This document shows, one piece after another, positions 44,085-55,999 of a stretch of DNA of 64,000 bases. Under the pieces are notes generated by a model. The model was not told the DNA's origin. It did no database searches and was given only the letters and a program-made list of their open reading frames with translations. The position numbers were made by a program, and so were the translations under genes. Source of the DNA: Rhinopithecus roxellana (taxonomy: Eukaryota > Chordata > Mammalia > Primates > Cercopithecidae); assembly GCF_007565055.1 (NCBI RefSeq), contig NC_044559.1:104244759-104308758 (forward strand), in the 5' to 3' direction. Position 1 is the first letter of the stretch. Each line of letters opens with the position of its first letter.

Positions 44085-44245
44085 CAACATTTCACTCTAT
44101 TGAATTATTCCCATCAGTATACAAACAAGTTCTAAAATCTCATGGATTGAATGAACAACAACAAAAATACCAAACACCTTCCCTTCACCTTCCCATCTCC
44201 AATGGGAGAAAAACGCTCCCATTTTTTCTGTTACTCTTTATTTCT

Positions 44246-44574
44246 CCTATTTTATTTTATTTTATTTTTTGAGACAGGGTCTCACTCTGTTGCCCAGGTT
44301 GAAGTGCAGTGGCACAATCTCAGCTCACTGTAACCTGCGCTACCCAGGTTCAAATGATTCTCCTGCTTCAGTCTCCTGAGTAGCTGGGATTACAGGCATG
44401 TGCCACCACACCTGGCTAATTTTTGTACTTTTTTCTTTTTAATTTTTGTATTTTTAGTAGAGATGGGGTTTTGCCATGTTGGCCAGGCTGATCTCGAACT
44501 CCTAAGCTCAAGTGATTGCCTGCCTTGGGCTCCCAAAGTGCTAGGATTACAGGCATGAGCCACCATACCCAGCC
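44246..44574 (-). repeat. Alu SINE
   Basis: An inverted Alu with a small internal duplication around aatttttgtac...aatttttgtat at 44420-44455. Confidence 0.92.
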
Positions 44575-45079
44575 TATTTCCCCTGTCTTGAAGCATCTCT
44601 TCATCTCTTGGCTTCCATAATATCATACTCTTTGATCTTTCTTCTACTTTCCTACCTACTCATTTTCCTTCACCGTGGCTGGATGTCTGGAATCTAAAGA
44701 GTCACTAAATTTTGGAGTACCACAAGGATCAGCCCCATGCCCAGCTAATCATTATCATTATCTCATTTAGAACAAAACTTTGTGAAGCGCTTCACCGCCC
44801 CATTGTCTTCTCCATATCTCCTAGCTGCCTAGATAACCCACAGCCACGTGGGCTTAAACAGCACCCACACCTTTGTCTCTGCTAGAGAGACAGGTCTGTG
44901 GGCAGAGGGAAGGGCATAGTTATCTAGCCCCCACTTTCTCTCTGAATCCCAGGCTCCTCTTTCTGTCTGCTCATGACATCAACTCCTGGATGCAGAAAAG
45001 GTGTTTGAAATGGAACATGCCGAAAGAGACTCCCTGATACCCCATTCCATTCACTTCCCTCGGACTTCTGAAACTCAGT

Positions 45080-45447
45080 AAATGGCCCCACTGTTCCCCC
45101 AGCTGCTTAAGTCATAAACCTGAAAATCACCAAGTCTTCCCTTCCCCCTGTCCTCATGGTTCATTGACTCCATCTGCAGACCTTCCCCTGAATTTGCCCT
45201 GTTCTCTCCAGGTTCTTTGCAAGCACCACGCTCTTCATCTTGATCATTTCTCCTCTGAAACCTGTAGGTGGCTTTCCACCACACTCAGAATAAAAGTTTT
45301 GTAGGGTCCCAGGAGACCCTGTGTGTTCTGGTTCCTGCCTTGTCCACATTTATTCCCCGCCCACTTCTCCCGACTCCTACACCCTGACGCACTGGCTGGT
45401 CTTCTGTTCCTCTGTTCACCCTTGGGCCTCTGTACATTCTTCCTCTA
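45080..45447 (+). repeat. L2 LINE 3' region, left part
   Basis: L2-like phrases occur in order: ttgatcatttctcctctgaa, ccaccacactcagaataaaa, gttcctgccttgtccacatt. The two Alus at 45449-46067 interrupt it. 44575-45079 shows nothing recognisable. Confidence 0.6.
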
Positions 45448-45448
45448 T

Positions 45449-45742
45449 TTTTTTTTTTTCTTTTGAGATGGAGTCTCACTCTGTTGCCCTGGCTGGAGTG
45501 CAGTGGTGTGATCTTGGCTCACTGCAACCTCTGCCTCCTGGTTCAAGTGATTCTCCTGCCTCAGCCTCCCGAGTATCTGGGATTACAGGCACCCGCCACC
45601 ATGCCCAGCTAATTTTTGTATTTTTAGTAGAGACGAGGTTTCACCATATTGGCCAGGCTGGCCTCAAACTCCAGACCTTGTGATCCACCGACCTTGACCT
45701 CCCAAAGTGCTGGGATTACAGGTCTGAGCCACCATGCTTGGC
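45449..45742 (-). repeat. Alu SINE
   Basis: An inverted Alu (gagatggagtctcactctgt to caccatgcttggcc). Confidence 0.93.
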
Positions 45743-45757
45743 CTTCTTTTCTTTCTT

Positions 45758-46067
45758 TCTTTTTTTTTTCTTTAAGATGGAATCTCCCTCTGTTGCCCAG
45801 GCTGGAGTGCAGTGGTGGGATCTTGGTTCACTGCAGCTCACTGCAACCTCTGCCTCCCAGGTTCAAGTAATTTTCCTGCCCCTCAGCCTCCCGAGTAGCT
45901 GGGACTACAGACACGTGTCACCATGCCCAGCTAATTTTTTGCGTTTTTAGTAGAGACGGGGTTTCACCATGTTGGCCAAGCTGTTCTTGAACTCTTGACC
46001 TCAATTGATCCACCTGCCTTAGCCTCCCGAAGTGTTGGGATTACAGGTGTGAGCCACCGCAACCAGC
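45758..46067 (-). repeat. Alu SINE
   Basis: An inverted Alu directly after the previous one, with a short local duplication of cactgcagctcactgcaacc at 45830-45849. Confidence 0.93.
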
Positions 46068-46074
46068 CAGCCTC

Positions 46075-46260
46075 TGTACTTTCTATTCCCTCTGTCAGGA
46101 GTGTTCTTCCCAAAGATTTTTCCAACATGTCTGCTTCTTGTCATTAGGTCTCAGCACAGTTGTTAGCTCCTCAGACAAGGCTTCCCTGACCACTCACTCT
46201 AAAGGAACCCATATTACTGCCTATCTCACAACCTTGTTAATCATTTGCATTGCACACACA
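46075..46260 (+). repeat. L2 LINE 3' region, right part
   Basis: It continues the L2 with tattccctctgtcaggagtg and aaggcttccctgaccactca. Confidence 0.7.
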
Positions 46261-46317
46261 TACTACTGTCCGATATACATATATGTACATATATATATAT
46301 AAATAGAGAGGTTTTGT

Positions 46318-46475
46318 GGTTTTTTTGTGAAAGGTTGTACTCTTTTACCCAAGCTGGAGTGCAGTAGCACAGTCATACCTCATGTAGCCTCAAGCCATCC
46401 TCCCACCTCAGCCTCTCGAGTATCTGGGACCACAGGCACACACCACCACATCCAGCAAATTTTAAAATTTTCTGT
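46318..46475 (-). repeat. Alu fragment
   Basis: The part of an inverted Alu running from its 3' end (ttacccaagctggagtgcag) to the mid-element linker, where the next fragment joins. Confidence 0.8.
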
Positions 46476-46742
46476 AGCCGGGCACGGTGGCTCACACCTG
46501 TAATCCCAGCACTTTGGGAGGCTGAGGTGGACGGATCACCTGAGGTCGGGAATTCGAGACCAGCCTGACCAACATGGTGAAACATGATACCCGCCACCAC
46601 ACCGAGCTAATTTTTGTATTTTTAATGGAGACAGGATTTCAGTATATTGGCCAGGCTGGCCTCGAACTCCTGACCTCAGGTGATCCACCCGCCTTGGCCT
46701 CCCAAAGTGCTAGGATTACAGGCATGAGCTACCGCACCTGAC
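46476..46742. repeat. Head-to-head Alu pieces (plus then minus)
   Basis: A plus-strand left arm (46476-46583, gccgggcacggtggctcaca) ends at aacatggtgaaaca and is followed at once by a minus-strand piece (46584-46742, ctaatttttgtatttttaat to gcacctgacc). The two overlap in Alu sequence and can fold on each other. Confidence 0.8.
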
Positions 46743-47165
46743 CTGAAACTGCCTTCGCTGGCTGAGGTCTGCGTTGTATGGTTGCCTGCACCCAGTAAGC
46801 AGGCGCAGAGCCCCTACTGTGCACCAGGCACTCAACTGCTGAGACTGCAAAGATGAATGTCACTCTGCCCCCAAGGAGCTCACACTCTAGGGAACAGAGA
46901 GACACAACAGATGGTTGCAATCTGCAGTGGTCCTTGTAATGCCAGACAGGGATTGCTTGGAAGTCCTGGGCCAGGATACCCAGTTTTAAAGTTTTCCCGT
47001 AGGTGGAACCACAAGGCTGACTCTGAAGGCATGAGCTAGAGATGGTCAACCAGACAGGAGGACAGCAGGAGCAATGGCTAACACTGGAGATTAAAGTGCA
47101 CAGCAGGTGAACAGAAAGAACTCTGAAGAAAAGAAAGAAAAATCACAGAAAAGAGCTCAGTCTAC
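46743..47165. other. Single-copy DNA with an old-repeat scrap
   Basis: A generic ancient-SINE phrase (gtgcaccaggcactcaactg) lies at 46819-46838. No gene seen. Confidence 0.4.
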
Positions 47166-47470
47166 TTGTGTTAGATTGCTAGGGCTGCTATTGCAGAGTG
47201 CCACAGACTGGGTGGCTATGGCCACAGAAACAGTGACACAAAAATTAATGACTGTTTTCTCCCTGTGTCTTCACATGGTCGTCCCTCTGTGTGTGTCTGT
47301 GTCCTAATCTCTTCTTATAAGGACACCAGTCATATTAGATTAGGGTCTGCCTCAATGACCTCATTTTAACTTAATTACCTCTTTAAAGACTGTATCTCCA
47401 AATACAGTCACATTCTGAGATATGGGGGGTTAAGATTTCAATAGATGAATTGGGTGGAGGCAGGGAGGTG
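47166..47470 (+). repeat. Old interspersed repeat, class not assigned
   Basis: A well-known genomic repeat text (ttagattgctagggctgcta, ttataaggacaccagtcata, aatacagtcacattctgaga) that I recognise as repetitive but cannot place in a family with confidence. Confidence 0.6.
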
Positions 47471-47562
47471 CTGGGGCACAACTCAGCACATAAGATTAGT
47501 AAACAAAGAAGGACATTTTCTCATAAAGTCACCAGGATGTCACATGACAAGAATGCCGCTGA

Positions 47563-47855
47563 GGCCGGGCATGGGGGGCTCACGCCTGGAATTCCAGCAC
47601 TTTGGGAGGCCAAGGCAGGAAGATCGCTTGAGCCCAGGAGTTCGAGACTAGACTGGGCATCATGGTGAGACCCCATCTCTATAAAAAATACAAAAATTAG
47701 CCGGGTGTGGTGGCACACACCTGTAGTCCCAGCTACTGGGAGGCTGAGGCAGGAGGATCATTTGAGTCTGGGAGGGAGAGGTTTGCAGTGAGTCAAGATC
47801 ATCCCACTGCACTCCAGCCTGGGTGACAAAGCTAGACCCTGTCACACAAAAAAAG
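47563..47855 (+). repeat. Alu SINE
   Basis: A plus-strand Alu (ggccgggcatggggggctca). Confidence 0.93.
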
Positions 47856-48069
47856 CAGCTCAGCATGTGAAAAGTCTCTCTTTCTTTCTCTGTCTCTCTT
47901 TTTTCCTCTCTCTCTCTGGCCCCCTCATTCTTACATCTCTCCTTCTCTCTCTTTCATATAATTGTATAGATATTCAGTTTTAAAAAATGATAATAACCAT
48001 CTATATAACTCTTCCATAAGAAACAGATACTTCTAGTATCTGTTAGAATACTAACAGAGTTACATATCT

Positions 48070-48127
48070 TGTTTCTTTCTTTCCCTCCTCCTTCCTTCCT
48101 TCCTTTCTTCCTTCCTTCCTTCCTTCC

Positions 48128-48168
<41 letters not shown>

Positions 48169-48181
48169 CATTCGTTCTTCT
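48070..48181 (-). repeat. (CTTT/CCTT)n and (CT)n microsatellite
   Basis: TTCC, TTTC and CT units form the expanded tail of the inverted Alu that follows. The open frame over it (48043-48249) is a repeat translation. Confidence 0.92.
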
Positions 48182-48465
48182 TTCTTTTTCTTTTTGACAG
48201 GGTCTTCTCTGCCACCCAGGCTGGAGTGTAGTGATGCTACACGTCTCACTGCAACCTCTATCTCCCTAGTTCAAGTGATCCTCCCACCTCAGCCTCCCAA
48301 GTAGCTGGGACCACAGGCGCATGCCACCATGCCTGGTTAATTTTTTGTAGAGATGGGGCCTGTGTTGCCCTGGGCAAGGTGGTCTCCAATTCCTAGGCTC
48401 AAGCAATCCTCCTGCCTCAGCCTCCCAAAGTGCTGGGATTACAGGTGTGAGCCACCACGTCTGTC
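48182..48465 (-). repeat. Alu SINE
   Basis: An inverted, fairly old Alu (gacagggtcttctctgccac to gccaccacgtctgtcc). Confidence 0.9.
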
Positions 48466-48673
48466 CTTAAAGACATTGTTTCTAAGTAAGCCACAGAAAT
48501 ACTGATTCTAAGCCCCTTCCATTCATCCTCTTTCCTGAGTTTCATATTAACTCTCCCCACTTTTTCCTTTGTTTTATGTGATAAATACACATCCCTAAGT
48601 AACATGTTCCTTCAGTTTTTCCTATTTTATACTTCATAAAAATGAAATTGTATGGTATACAGTGTATGATATG

Positions 48674-48676
<3 letters not shown>

Positions 48677-48716
<40 letters not shown>

Positions 48717-48992
48717 ATGGAGTCTCACTCTGTCACCCAGGCTGAAGTGTAGTGGCATGATCTCGGCTCATTGCAACCTTCACCTCCCGGGTTCAAGCAA
48801 TTCTCCTGCCTCAGCCTCCCAGGTAGCTGGGATTACAGGCATGCGACACCACGCCTGGCCAATTTTTGTATTTTAGTAGAGACGGGGTTTCACCATGTTG
48901 GCCAGGCTGGTCTTGAACTCCTGACCTGAAGTGATCCACCTGCCTCAGCCTCCCAAAGTGCTGGGATTACAGGCGTGAGCCACTGGGCCTGA
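48677..48992 (-). repeat. Alu SINE with long poly(T)
   Basis: An inverted Alu with an A-tail of roughly 38 bases (48677-48714), unusually long and pure. Confidence 0.93.
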
Positions 48993-49299
48993 CCGATTAT
49001 TTTCCTTTATACTTAGTGCTTTTTGTGCCTTGTTTAAAAAATCGGTACCCACCTTGAGGTCATAAATGTATTATCCTAATGATCTTCAGAATTTTTTCAT
49101 AGTTTTGCTCTTTAATGTTGTCTTTAATTAATCTAGAATAGTTTTGTGATGTGTAAGGGAGCAATCCAATTTATCTTTTCCTGCTGAATAGCTGATTGAT
49201 TCAACAGCATTTCTTGAATTCTCCATCCTTTTTGCATTGATGTGTAATGCCTTGCTTAGGTACAAATAGATGTTCCATATTTTCATTAGTCTGTTACTG

Positions 49300-49598
49300 G
49301 TTTTTTGTTTTTTTTCTTGAGACAAAGCCTCACTCTGTCCCAGGCTGGAGTGCAGTGGCGCAATCTCTGCTCACTGCAACCTCCACCTCCCGGGTTCAAG
49401 TGATTCTCCTGCCTCAGCCTCCCAAGTAGCTGAGATCACAGGTGTATGCCACCACGCCCAGCTAATTTTTGTATTTTTAGTAGAGGTAGGGGTTTCACCG
49501 TGTTGGCCAGGCTGGTCTCGAACTCCTGACCTCAAATGATCCACTCACCCCGGCCTCCCAAATTGCTGGGATACAGGCATGAGCCACTGCACCCGGCC
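49300..49598 (-). repeat. Alu SINE
   Basis: An inverted Alu (gagacaaagcctcactctgt to gcacccggcc). Confidence 0.92.
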
Positions 49599-49789
49599 CC
49601 AACTGCCTTTATTACAATAGCTTTATGATGATAAGTTTTTATACACTAAACCAATCCACTGCTTCAATAGTCTCTAGACCACTTTTCACCTTTTGCTCTT
49701 CACACATTTTAGGATGGGTTTATGAAGTTCCAGACAGGGAGGGGCAGGGGAGACCTCTTGAGACGTTGATTTAAAATGAATTGATTAGA

Positions 49790-49945
49790 GCCAGGTGTGC
49801 TGGTGCATGCCAGTAGTCCCAGCTATTCCGGAAGCTGAGGCAGGAGGATCACTTGAGCCCAGAGGTTCGAGGTTGTAGTGGGCCATGATCACCCCCACTG
49901 CACTCCAACCTGGGCAACCTAGCAAAACCCTATCTCTAAAGAGAA
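49790..49945 (+). repeat. Partial Alu
   Basis: A single-arm-length plus-strand Alu piece (gccaggtgtgctggtgcatg) ending cctatctctaaagagaaaat. 49599-49789 is single copy. Confidence 0.8.
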
Positions 49946-50756
49946 AATGAATGAATTGATCAATTTAGGAACAATTGATATTAAGTCTTTCCATTTATGA
50001 ATACGATACAGCTTTCCATTTGTTTTGCTCTTCCTTAATGCAACCCATAAAAATTTTAAATTTCATAAACAACTTGCTCATTTTGAAAGATTTCTCCTTT
50101 GTTACTCTATAGTTTTGCTGCCGCTGCAAACAGTGCCTTTTTCAAAATTACATTTTCTCGCTACTTTCGCTAATGCATAAAAATGCAGTTGGCATTTATG
50201 CATTGATTTTGTATTCAGCAGTGTAGCCAAACTCTCTTATTGATTTTCATAATTTTTCTGTGGATTATTTTGGGTTTTCTATGTATATAATCATATCATC
50301 AATAAATAATATGTTTTTTCCTTTCTAACCTTCATGCCTTTTTTTTTTTCCTCACTGGCTAGCTCAGCCCACCCTTTCCTATCTGTGTGATGCAGGCATA
50401 CATCTCTAATCATATTCTCTCACTCAAGATTGTGCTATTAGACCACGAGAAAGTGAGCCTGTTTTGGCTGGAGCCTGCTCCTGGAGGAAGTTGGAGCTGT
50501 GGGGGCCATTGCTGTAGTGGGAGCTGTTTGCAAAGAAAAAAGAGTACAGAGAGGGGGAGACACTGTTCTCTCAGGCGTTTAGGGATATATAATTCCAGTC
50601 TTGTACAAACTCTACTGGGGAAAAAATGCTGGAAGTCATCTAACTTATGTATTGAGGTTAGCAAAATCTTGACATCAAAACTAGAAAGGATAGTATGAAA
50701 CAGGAAAATTGCCTGTCAGTCTTACCCACGAACATGGACGCAAGAGTCCTAAACAT
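49946..50756. other. AT-rich DNA, no gene seen
   Basis: Apparently old L1-like or single copy (tttatgcattgattttgtat at 50195). A 103-codon frame at 50387-50698 lacks a domain. Confidence 0.35.
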
Positions 50757-50915
50757 TGCTGAGTGCGACAGCTCATGTCTGTGGTCCCAGCTACTTGGGA
50801 GGCTGAGGTGGGAGGATCCCTTCAGCCCAGGAGGTTGAAGGTGCAGTGAGCCATGATCACCCCACTGCACTCCAAGCTGGGTGACAGAGCAAGACCCTGC
50901 CTCTAAAAGAAAAAG
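50757..50915 (+). repeat. Partial Alu
   Basis: A plus-strand Alu single-arm piece (gctgagtgcgacagctcatg), old. Confidence 0.8.
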
Positions 50916-50920
50916 GAAGA

Positions 50921-51225
50921 GGTGGGGTGTGATGGCTCACACCTGTAATCCCAGAACTTTAGGAGGCCAAGGCGGGTGGATCACCTGAGGTCAGGAGTTC
51001 GAGATCAGCCTGATTAATATGATGAAACCCCGTCTCTACTAAAAATACAAAAATTAGCTGGGCGTGGTGCTGCGTGCCTGTAATCTTAGCTACTCAGGAG
51101 GCTGAGACAGGAGAACTGCTTGAACCCAGAGGCAGAGGTTGCCGTGAGCCGAGATTGTGCCACTGCACTCAAGCCTGGGCGACAGAGCAAGACTCCATCT
51201 CAAAAAAAAAAAAAAAAAAAAAAAA
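50921..51225 (+). repeat. Alu SINE
   Basis: A plus-strand full Alu with poly(A) at 51201-51225 followed by A/G-rich sequence. Confidence 0.93.
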
Positions 51226-51332
51226 GGAAAGAAAGAATGAAAAAGGAAGAAAGAAAAGAGTCCTAAACAATAAATGAGCAAGTACATCATGACCAAGTTG
51301 AGTTTACCTGAAAGTTCACTTAACATTAGAAA

Positions 51333-51520
51333 ACCGATTTGAGGCCAAGGTGGGAGGATCACTTGAGCCCCAGAGTTCAAGACCAGCCTGGGCAACATAG
51401 GGATCCTCAGTCTAAAAATAAATAAATAAATAAAATAAGCTGGGTGTGCTGACGCATGCCTGTAGTCTCTGAGGCAGGAGGATCCCCTGAGTCTGAGAGT
51501 GACAGAGTGAGACAAATTTA
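51333..51520 (+). repeat. Partial Alu with internal (AAAT)n
   Basis: A plus-strand Alu piece (gaggccaaggtgggaggatc) with the middle A-rich part expanded to (AAAT)n at 51415-51435. Confidence 0.8.
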
Positions 51521-51691
51521 TTTTGATTAAAGTGATTCACCACATTAACAAATTAAAGAACAAAAAGCATAGGGTTGTCCGCATAGACGCAGAAAATTCA
51601 TTTGTAAAATTCAGTTTCCATTCATGATAATTCTTAGTGAACCAGAATAGAAAGTAGAAGGGAAGTTGCTTGTAGAGCAAAATTAATTCCT

Positions 51692-51718
51692 GTGTGTGTG
51701 TGTGTGTGTGTGTGTGTT
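51692..51718 (+). repeat. (TG)n microsatellite
   Basis: About 13 TG units adjoin the tail side of the next inverted Alu. Confidence 0.95.
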
Positions 51719-51997
51719 ATGGAGTCTCACTCTGCTGCCCAGACTGGAGTGAAGTGGCTCAATCCCAGCTCACTGCAAACTCTACCTCCCAGGTTCAAGT
51801 GATTCTCCTGCCTCAGCCTCCCGAGTAACTGGGATTACAGGCGTCTGGCACCACATCTGCCTAATTTTTGTATTTTTAGTAGAGACGGGGTTTCACTATG
51901 TTAGCCAGATTGGTCTCAAACTCCGGACCTCAAGTGATCTGCCGGCCTCGGCCTCCCAAAGTGCTAAGATTACAGACATGAGCCACTGCTCCCGACC
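51719..51997 (-). repeat. Alu SINE
   Basis: An inverted Alu (atggagtctcactctgctgc to actgctcccgacc). Confidence 0.92.
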
Positions 51998-52459
51998 CGA
52001 AACATCTACTTTTTGTAAGTGTGGTGAGAAATGAGACGAAACAGCGGCGACTGCAACCCCAGCCGAGTGTGCTGTGTGAAAGAGCTGGGGCTTTATCTCA
52101 CTCCAGCCCTGTTCGCCTGCATGAAAGAGACAGGATTTTATCTTACGAGTGACGTGAAACAGGAGAAAGCCTTTCAGCAAGTGGCATAATGGGTCCGATT
52201 GCGATGTTAAGTACTTATCAGTTACTTAGGTGGCCTTGTGGAAGGGCTGACCCAATGAAGATGAAAGTGGAAGGATGAACACACGCTCAGAGGTTGTCGG
52301 GTATTCCAGGAAAGAGTTAGTGAAAGCCCGATCACCCAGGGTTATAGGACCAATGCGTTGGGGGACATAGATGAAAACTATTTTGGAGTTATAATCAGAA
52401 AGTTTTGAGATGTACTGGGTTAAAAGAGTGAACGCGACATAAGAAGAAATATGTATTTG
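51998..52459. other. Single-copy DNA, slightly CpG-bearing
   Basis: No gene, repeat or long frame recognised. Confidence 0.35.
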
Positions 52460-52746
52460 GGCCGGGCGCGGTGGCTCATGCCTGTAATCCCAGCAATTTG
52501 GGAGGCCAGGGCAGGCGGATCACGAGGTCAGGAGATCGAGACTATCCTGGCTAACACGGTGAAATCCCGTCTCTACTAAAAATACAAAAAATTAGCCAGG
52601 CGTGGTGGTGGGCGCCTGTAGTCCCAGCTACTCGGGAGGCTGAGGCAGGAGAATGGCATGAACCCAGGAGGCAGAGCTTGCAGTGAGCTGAGATCGCGCC
52701 GCTGCACTCCAGCCTGGGCAACAGAGTGAGATTCCATCTCAAAAAG
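52460..52746 (+). repeat. AluY with target duplication
   Basis: A plus-strand AluY (gccgggcgcggtggctcatg, ggagatcgagactatcctgg). The flanks atgtatttgg at about 52449 and 52856 mark the duplication, with the second copy after the expanded tail. Confidence 0.93.
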
Positions 52747-52799
52747 ATGGAAGGAAGGAAGGAAGGAAGGAAGGAAGGAAGGAAGGAAGGAAGGAAGGA

Positions 52800-52855
<56 letters not shown>
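52747..52855 (+). repeat. (GGAA)n-(GAAA)n microsatellite
   Basis: About 13 GGAA units are followed by about 13 GAAA units. It is the expanded tail of the AluY. Serine/phenylalanine-rich minus-strand frames here are repeat translations. Confidence 0.95.
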
Positions 52856-52856
<1 letters not shown>

Positions 52857-53010
52857 GTATTTGGTGTCTATCCCCAATTCCTGACACAGAGCCCCCAAGA
52901 CCCTTGTAGCTTCCTGAAGGATGGGGTGACAGGAGCAGCTTTCGTTATAATATTTGGTTTTGGTCCGTGGTTCCTGACACAAGAACTTCTAAGACCCGTA
53001 CGGAATCTCC
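52856..53010 (+). repeat. Two diverged copies of a roughly 90-bp unit before the gap
   Basis: attcctgacacagagcccc (52879) and gttcctgacacaagaactt (52971) lead similar sequences (caagaccctt / taagacccgt). The second copy runs into the gap. Confidence 0.5.
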
Positions 53011-53110
53011 NNNNNNNNNNNNNNNNNNNNNNNNNNNNNNNNNNNNNNNNNNNNNNNNNNNNNNNNNNNNNNNNNNNNNNNNNNNNNNNNNNNNNNNNNN
53101 NNNNNNNNNN
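53011..53110. other. Assembly gap, 100 N
   Basis: Exactly 100 N, close to the tandem unit and the long microsatellite. Confidence 0.99.
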
Positions 53111-53575
53111 TTCCTTCTCCAGCCCCCTAATTCTTCATCGAGTCTTCCTTGAACCCCACCTCCAACCGAGAAATCTCGCATGACCTGGTGGAATCAAGAT
53201 TTAAAAAAATTATCATAACATGAGCAAAAAATGCAAACCTTCTTAACATAGATGGAAAAAAAAAAACCAGGAAAACCCTATTAGAGTATTAAAAGAAAAA
53301 CAGAAAAGGATGGGAGAGATTTTATCCAAGTGTTAACTCTCTTTGCTTTGTTTTGAAATTTGGTTCTCTAAAGGCAGGACCGTATCATGGCACTAACATA
53401 TACATTTAATTATTTTACATGTCCTATCTTGGAAGTTCTGGATAATGTTGTAAGAATCCAGCCAGCTTTACAGAATATGATTTTCTGATATACCACAAAC
53501 ATTTGACCTTATGGACCATACCAGATAATTCCTTTGACAGTTTTGTTTTTTTTTTTCATTATTTTTAATTTTTAA
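53111..53575. other. Single-copy DNA after the gap
   Basis: No feature recognised. Confidence 0.4.
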
Positions 53576-53983
53576 TTTACTTTTAGAGTCAGGGCCTTGC
53601 TCTGTTGCCCAGACTGGCGTGCAGTGGTGCAATCACTGCTCACTGCCGCCTTGAACTCCTGGGCTTAAGTGATCCTCCCACCTGAGCCTCCTGAGTAGCT
53701 GGGACTTACAGGTGTGTGGCCACCATGTCTAGTTAATTTCAGTGTTATTTTTTAGAGATGAGGTCTTGCTATGTTGCCCAGACTGGTCTTGAAATCCTGG
53801 GCTCAAGTGGTCCTCCCACCTTAGCCTCCTGAGTAACTAGGACTACACACGTGCACCACTGTGCCAGTTAATTTTTTTTTTTTTATTTTTCGTAGCGATT
53901 GGGTTTGAACTCCTGGGCTCAAGCAATCCTTTTGTCTCAGCCTCCCAAAGCACTGGGACTACAGGTGGTGAGCTACTGTACCT
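53576..53983 (-). repeat. Old Alu plus an extra Alu arm
   Basis: An inverted AluJ-like element (53576-53872) is followed by another inverted right-arm piece (53873-53983) with its own poly(T). Confidence 0.8.
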
Positions 53984-55705
53984 GGTCTTTGAGAATGTAA
54001 AAAATGATCAGAAAAATGAGGATTCCAGAAATAGAAGGATTCAATGAATAGAAAAGGAAAATAGTAATAAAAAAGTTTCTTTTCTTAAAAGTGGGTAGGT
54101 CTATTTTTATTGTTTGCCTATGAGCACAGGATGTTTTCGATAATGGGGATAAAAACGGCATCTGAGATTTTGCTACCATTTTAATTTTCCCAAACCATGT
54201 GCACACAGACTCAAGAAGAATATGAAGGGACAATAACTCAGGTGGCTCTTCACATTCAGATAAGAAAAAAATGCCATTTGTGTGATAAAGGACTTGAGAC
54301 CTCCTTTTAGGGACAAAGCTGCTGGACTTTGTGAGACCTCTCGGAGCCTAAGCACACCCGAAGATAGAGGCACTACCTCTTGCTCTTCTAGAATTGTCAT
54401 GAAGAGAATGGGGAGGGGTTTCCCCACTGATGAAAGGTTCTTCAGATTGCATGGAAGGACCCCATTAGAGGGCAGCTTGCTGTTCTTGAACGCAGATACA
54501 TCTTGGTTTTAATCATGGCGCCTGAATACCAACACCCATGCTAAATACCTGATATGTCAGGTGTTTAGGGCAACTGCATGAAGATGATATTCTGTTCTGC
54601 CAATGACAGAAATGAGAGAGAAATTCTAATGTACCTTCTGTCCTTATCAGTACAGGACTGAGGCCATTTCAATGTTTTCAGTAGTTAATTCTTTCCCTTT
54701 GCATCTCTATGTCTGCCTTTCTTTGGTATAGGTGAGACCATCACACTCATCAGAGGCTTCCCTAGTCTTCAACTCAGGTCATGTGGTGCTAGGTACCCAC
54801 TCTCTCTTGTTACTTCCTGCCCTCACCGATGCCCCTCGATCCCTTCACCTGACCAGTCATTGCTACCTCCCCGTCTGATTTCCAGGAGCAAATTTCAGAG
54901 GTCTGTAGCAAGCTCAGTGAAGCTCACTTTAAGAAACATTTATTAAATTCTTACCATTTGCCAGGCACTGTGTGGGGCTCTGGGGAATCTCTTTTTCTCA
55001 AGGCAACATGTAATTGGGGAGATAAGCACATATGTAAATAACTGTAGTATAATTACAAGAAGATGTGCACCAACATTTCTGGCTTTTGTCATAAGGGTGC
55101 TAGAATCCCAGTGATTGTTTGTTTCAGCTTTTCCTGATTGGAAAAACGATGCTGTATGTCCCTACATAGCCAGCTGTAGAGCTTGAACTACATCCTGTAG
55201 TAATAAGGAGGTGAGAGTTCAGTGACTGATCACTCTGGTGATGTGTAATGGATGGACTTGACAAGGACAAAACTGGGTGCAGGAAGATGCGTTCGTTGCA
55301 CTCTTCTTGAAAGCTGATATGCACTTAAGCTAGGGTATTGGTTGACAGCAGGGGAAGGGGACTAAGGATGTATTTAGGAGGTGAATCAAAGCTCTCACTG
55401 GCTGGTTAGCAGTGTAGTGGCACGAAGCAAGTGCAATGAGGGGTGGAGTGTACCTGCAACCAGGTAATGCATGCGGGTACCATAACCCAGCCCCTTGAGA
55501 CAGAAAATATAGAAGGAATACAACTCGTGGGAAATTGAGGGACATGCTAAAATGAAAATATCACATAGTGGTTGTATACATCAGTCAGAAACTCAGGGGC
55601 TGAAATGGAAATGGAATTACTCACCCTTTACGTGTGAATGACGCCCCCATCTATGAGATTAGGTGAGCTCAGCCAAGGGAAGTATACCATAAAAAAGGGA
55701 CAAGA
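53984..55705. other. Single-copy DNA with an ancient repeat scrap
   Basis: 54935-55040 (acatttattaaattcttacc, tgccaggcactgtgtggggc) is an ancient mammalian repeat text. No gene recognised. Confidence 0.4.
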
Positions 55706-55999
55706 GGCTGGGCGCGGTGGCTCAAGCCTGTAATCCCAGCACTTTGGGAGTCCGAGGCGGGCAGATCACAAGGTCAGGAGATCGAGACCATCCTGGCTAA
55801 CACGGTGAAACCCCCGTCTCTACTAAAAGTACAAAAAAATTAGCTGGGCGAGGTGGCGGGCGCCTGTAGTCCCAGCTACTTGGGAGCCTGAGGCAGGAGA
55901 ATGGCGTGAACCCGGGAGGCAGAGCTTGCAGTGAGCCGAGATCGCGCCACTGCACTCCAGCCTGGGCGACAGAGCAAGACTCTGTCTCAAAAAAAAAAG
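55706..55999 (+). repeat. Young AluY (AluYR-like)
   Basis: A plus-strand AluY with the monkey-type variant ggctcaagcctgtaatccc and target duplication aagggacaaga at 55695-55705 and 56000-56010. Confidence 0.94.

Noticed and set aside
50387..50698. 103-codon open frame
   Set aside because: No domain and overlapped by a minus-strand frame of similar length; probably chance.
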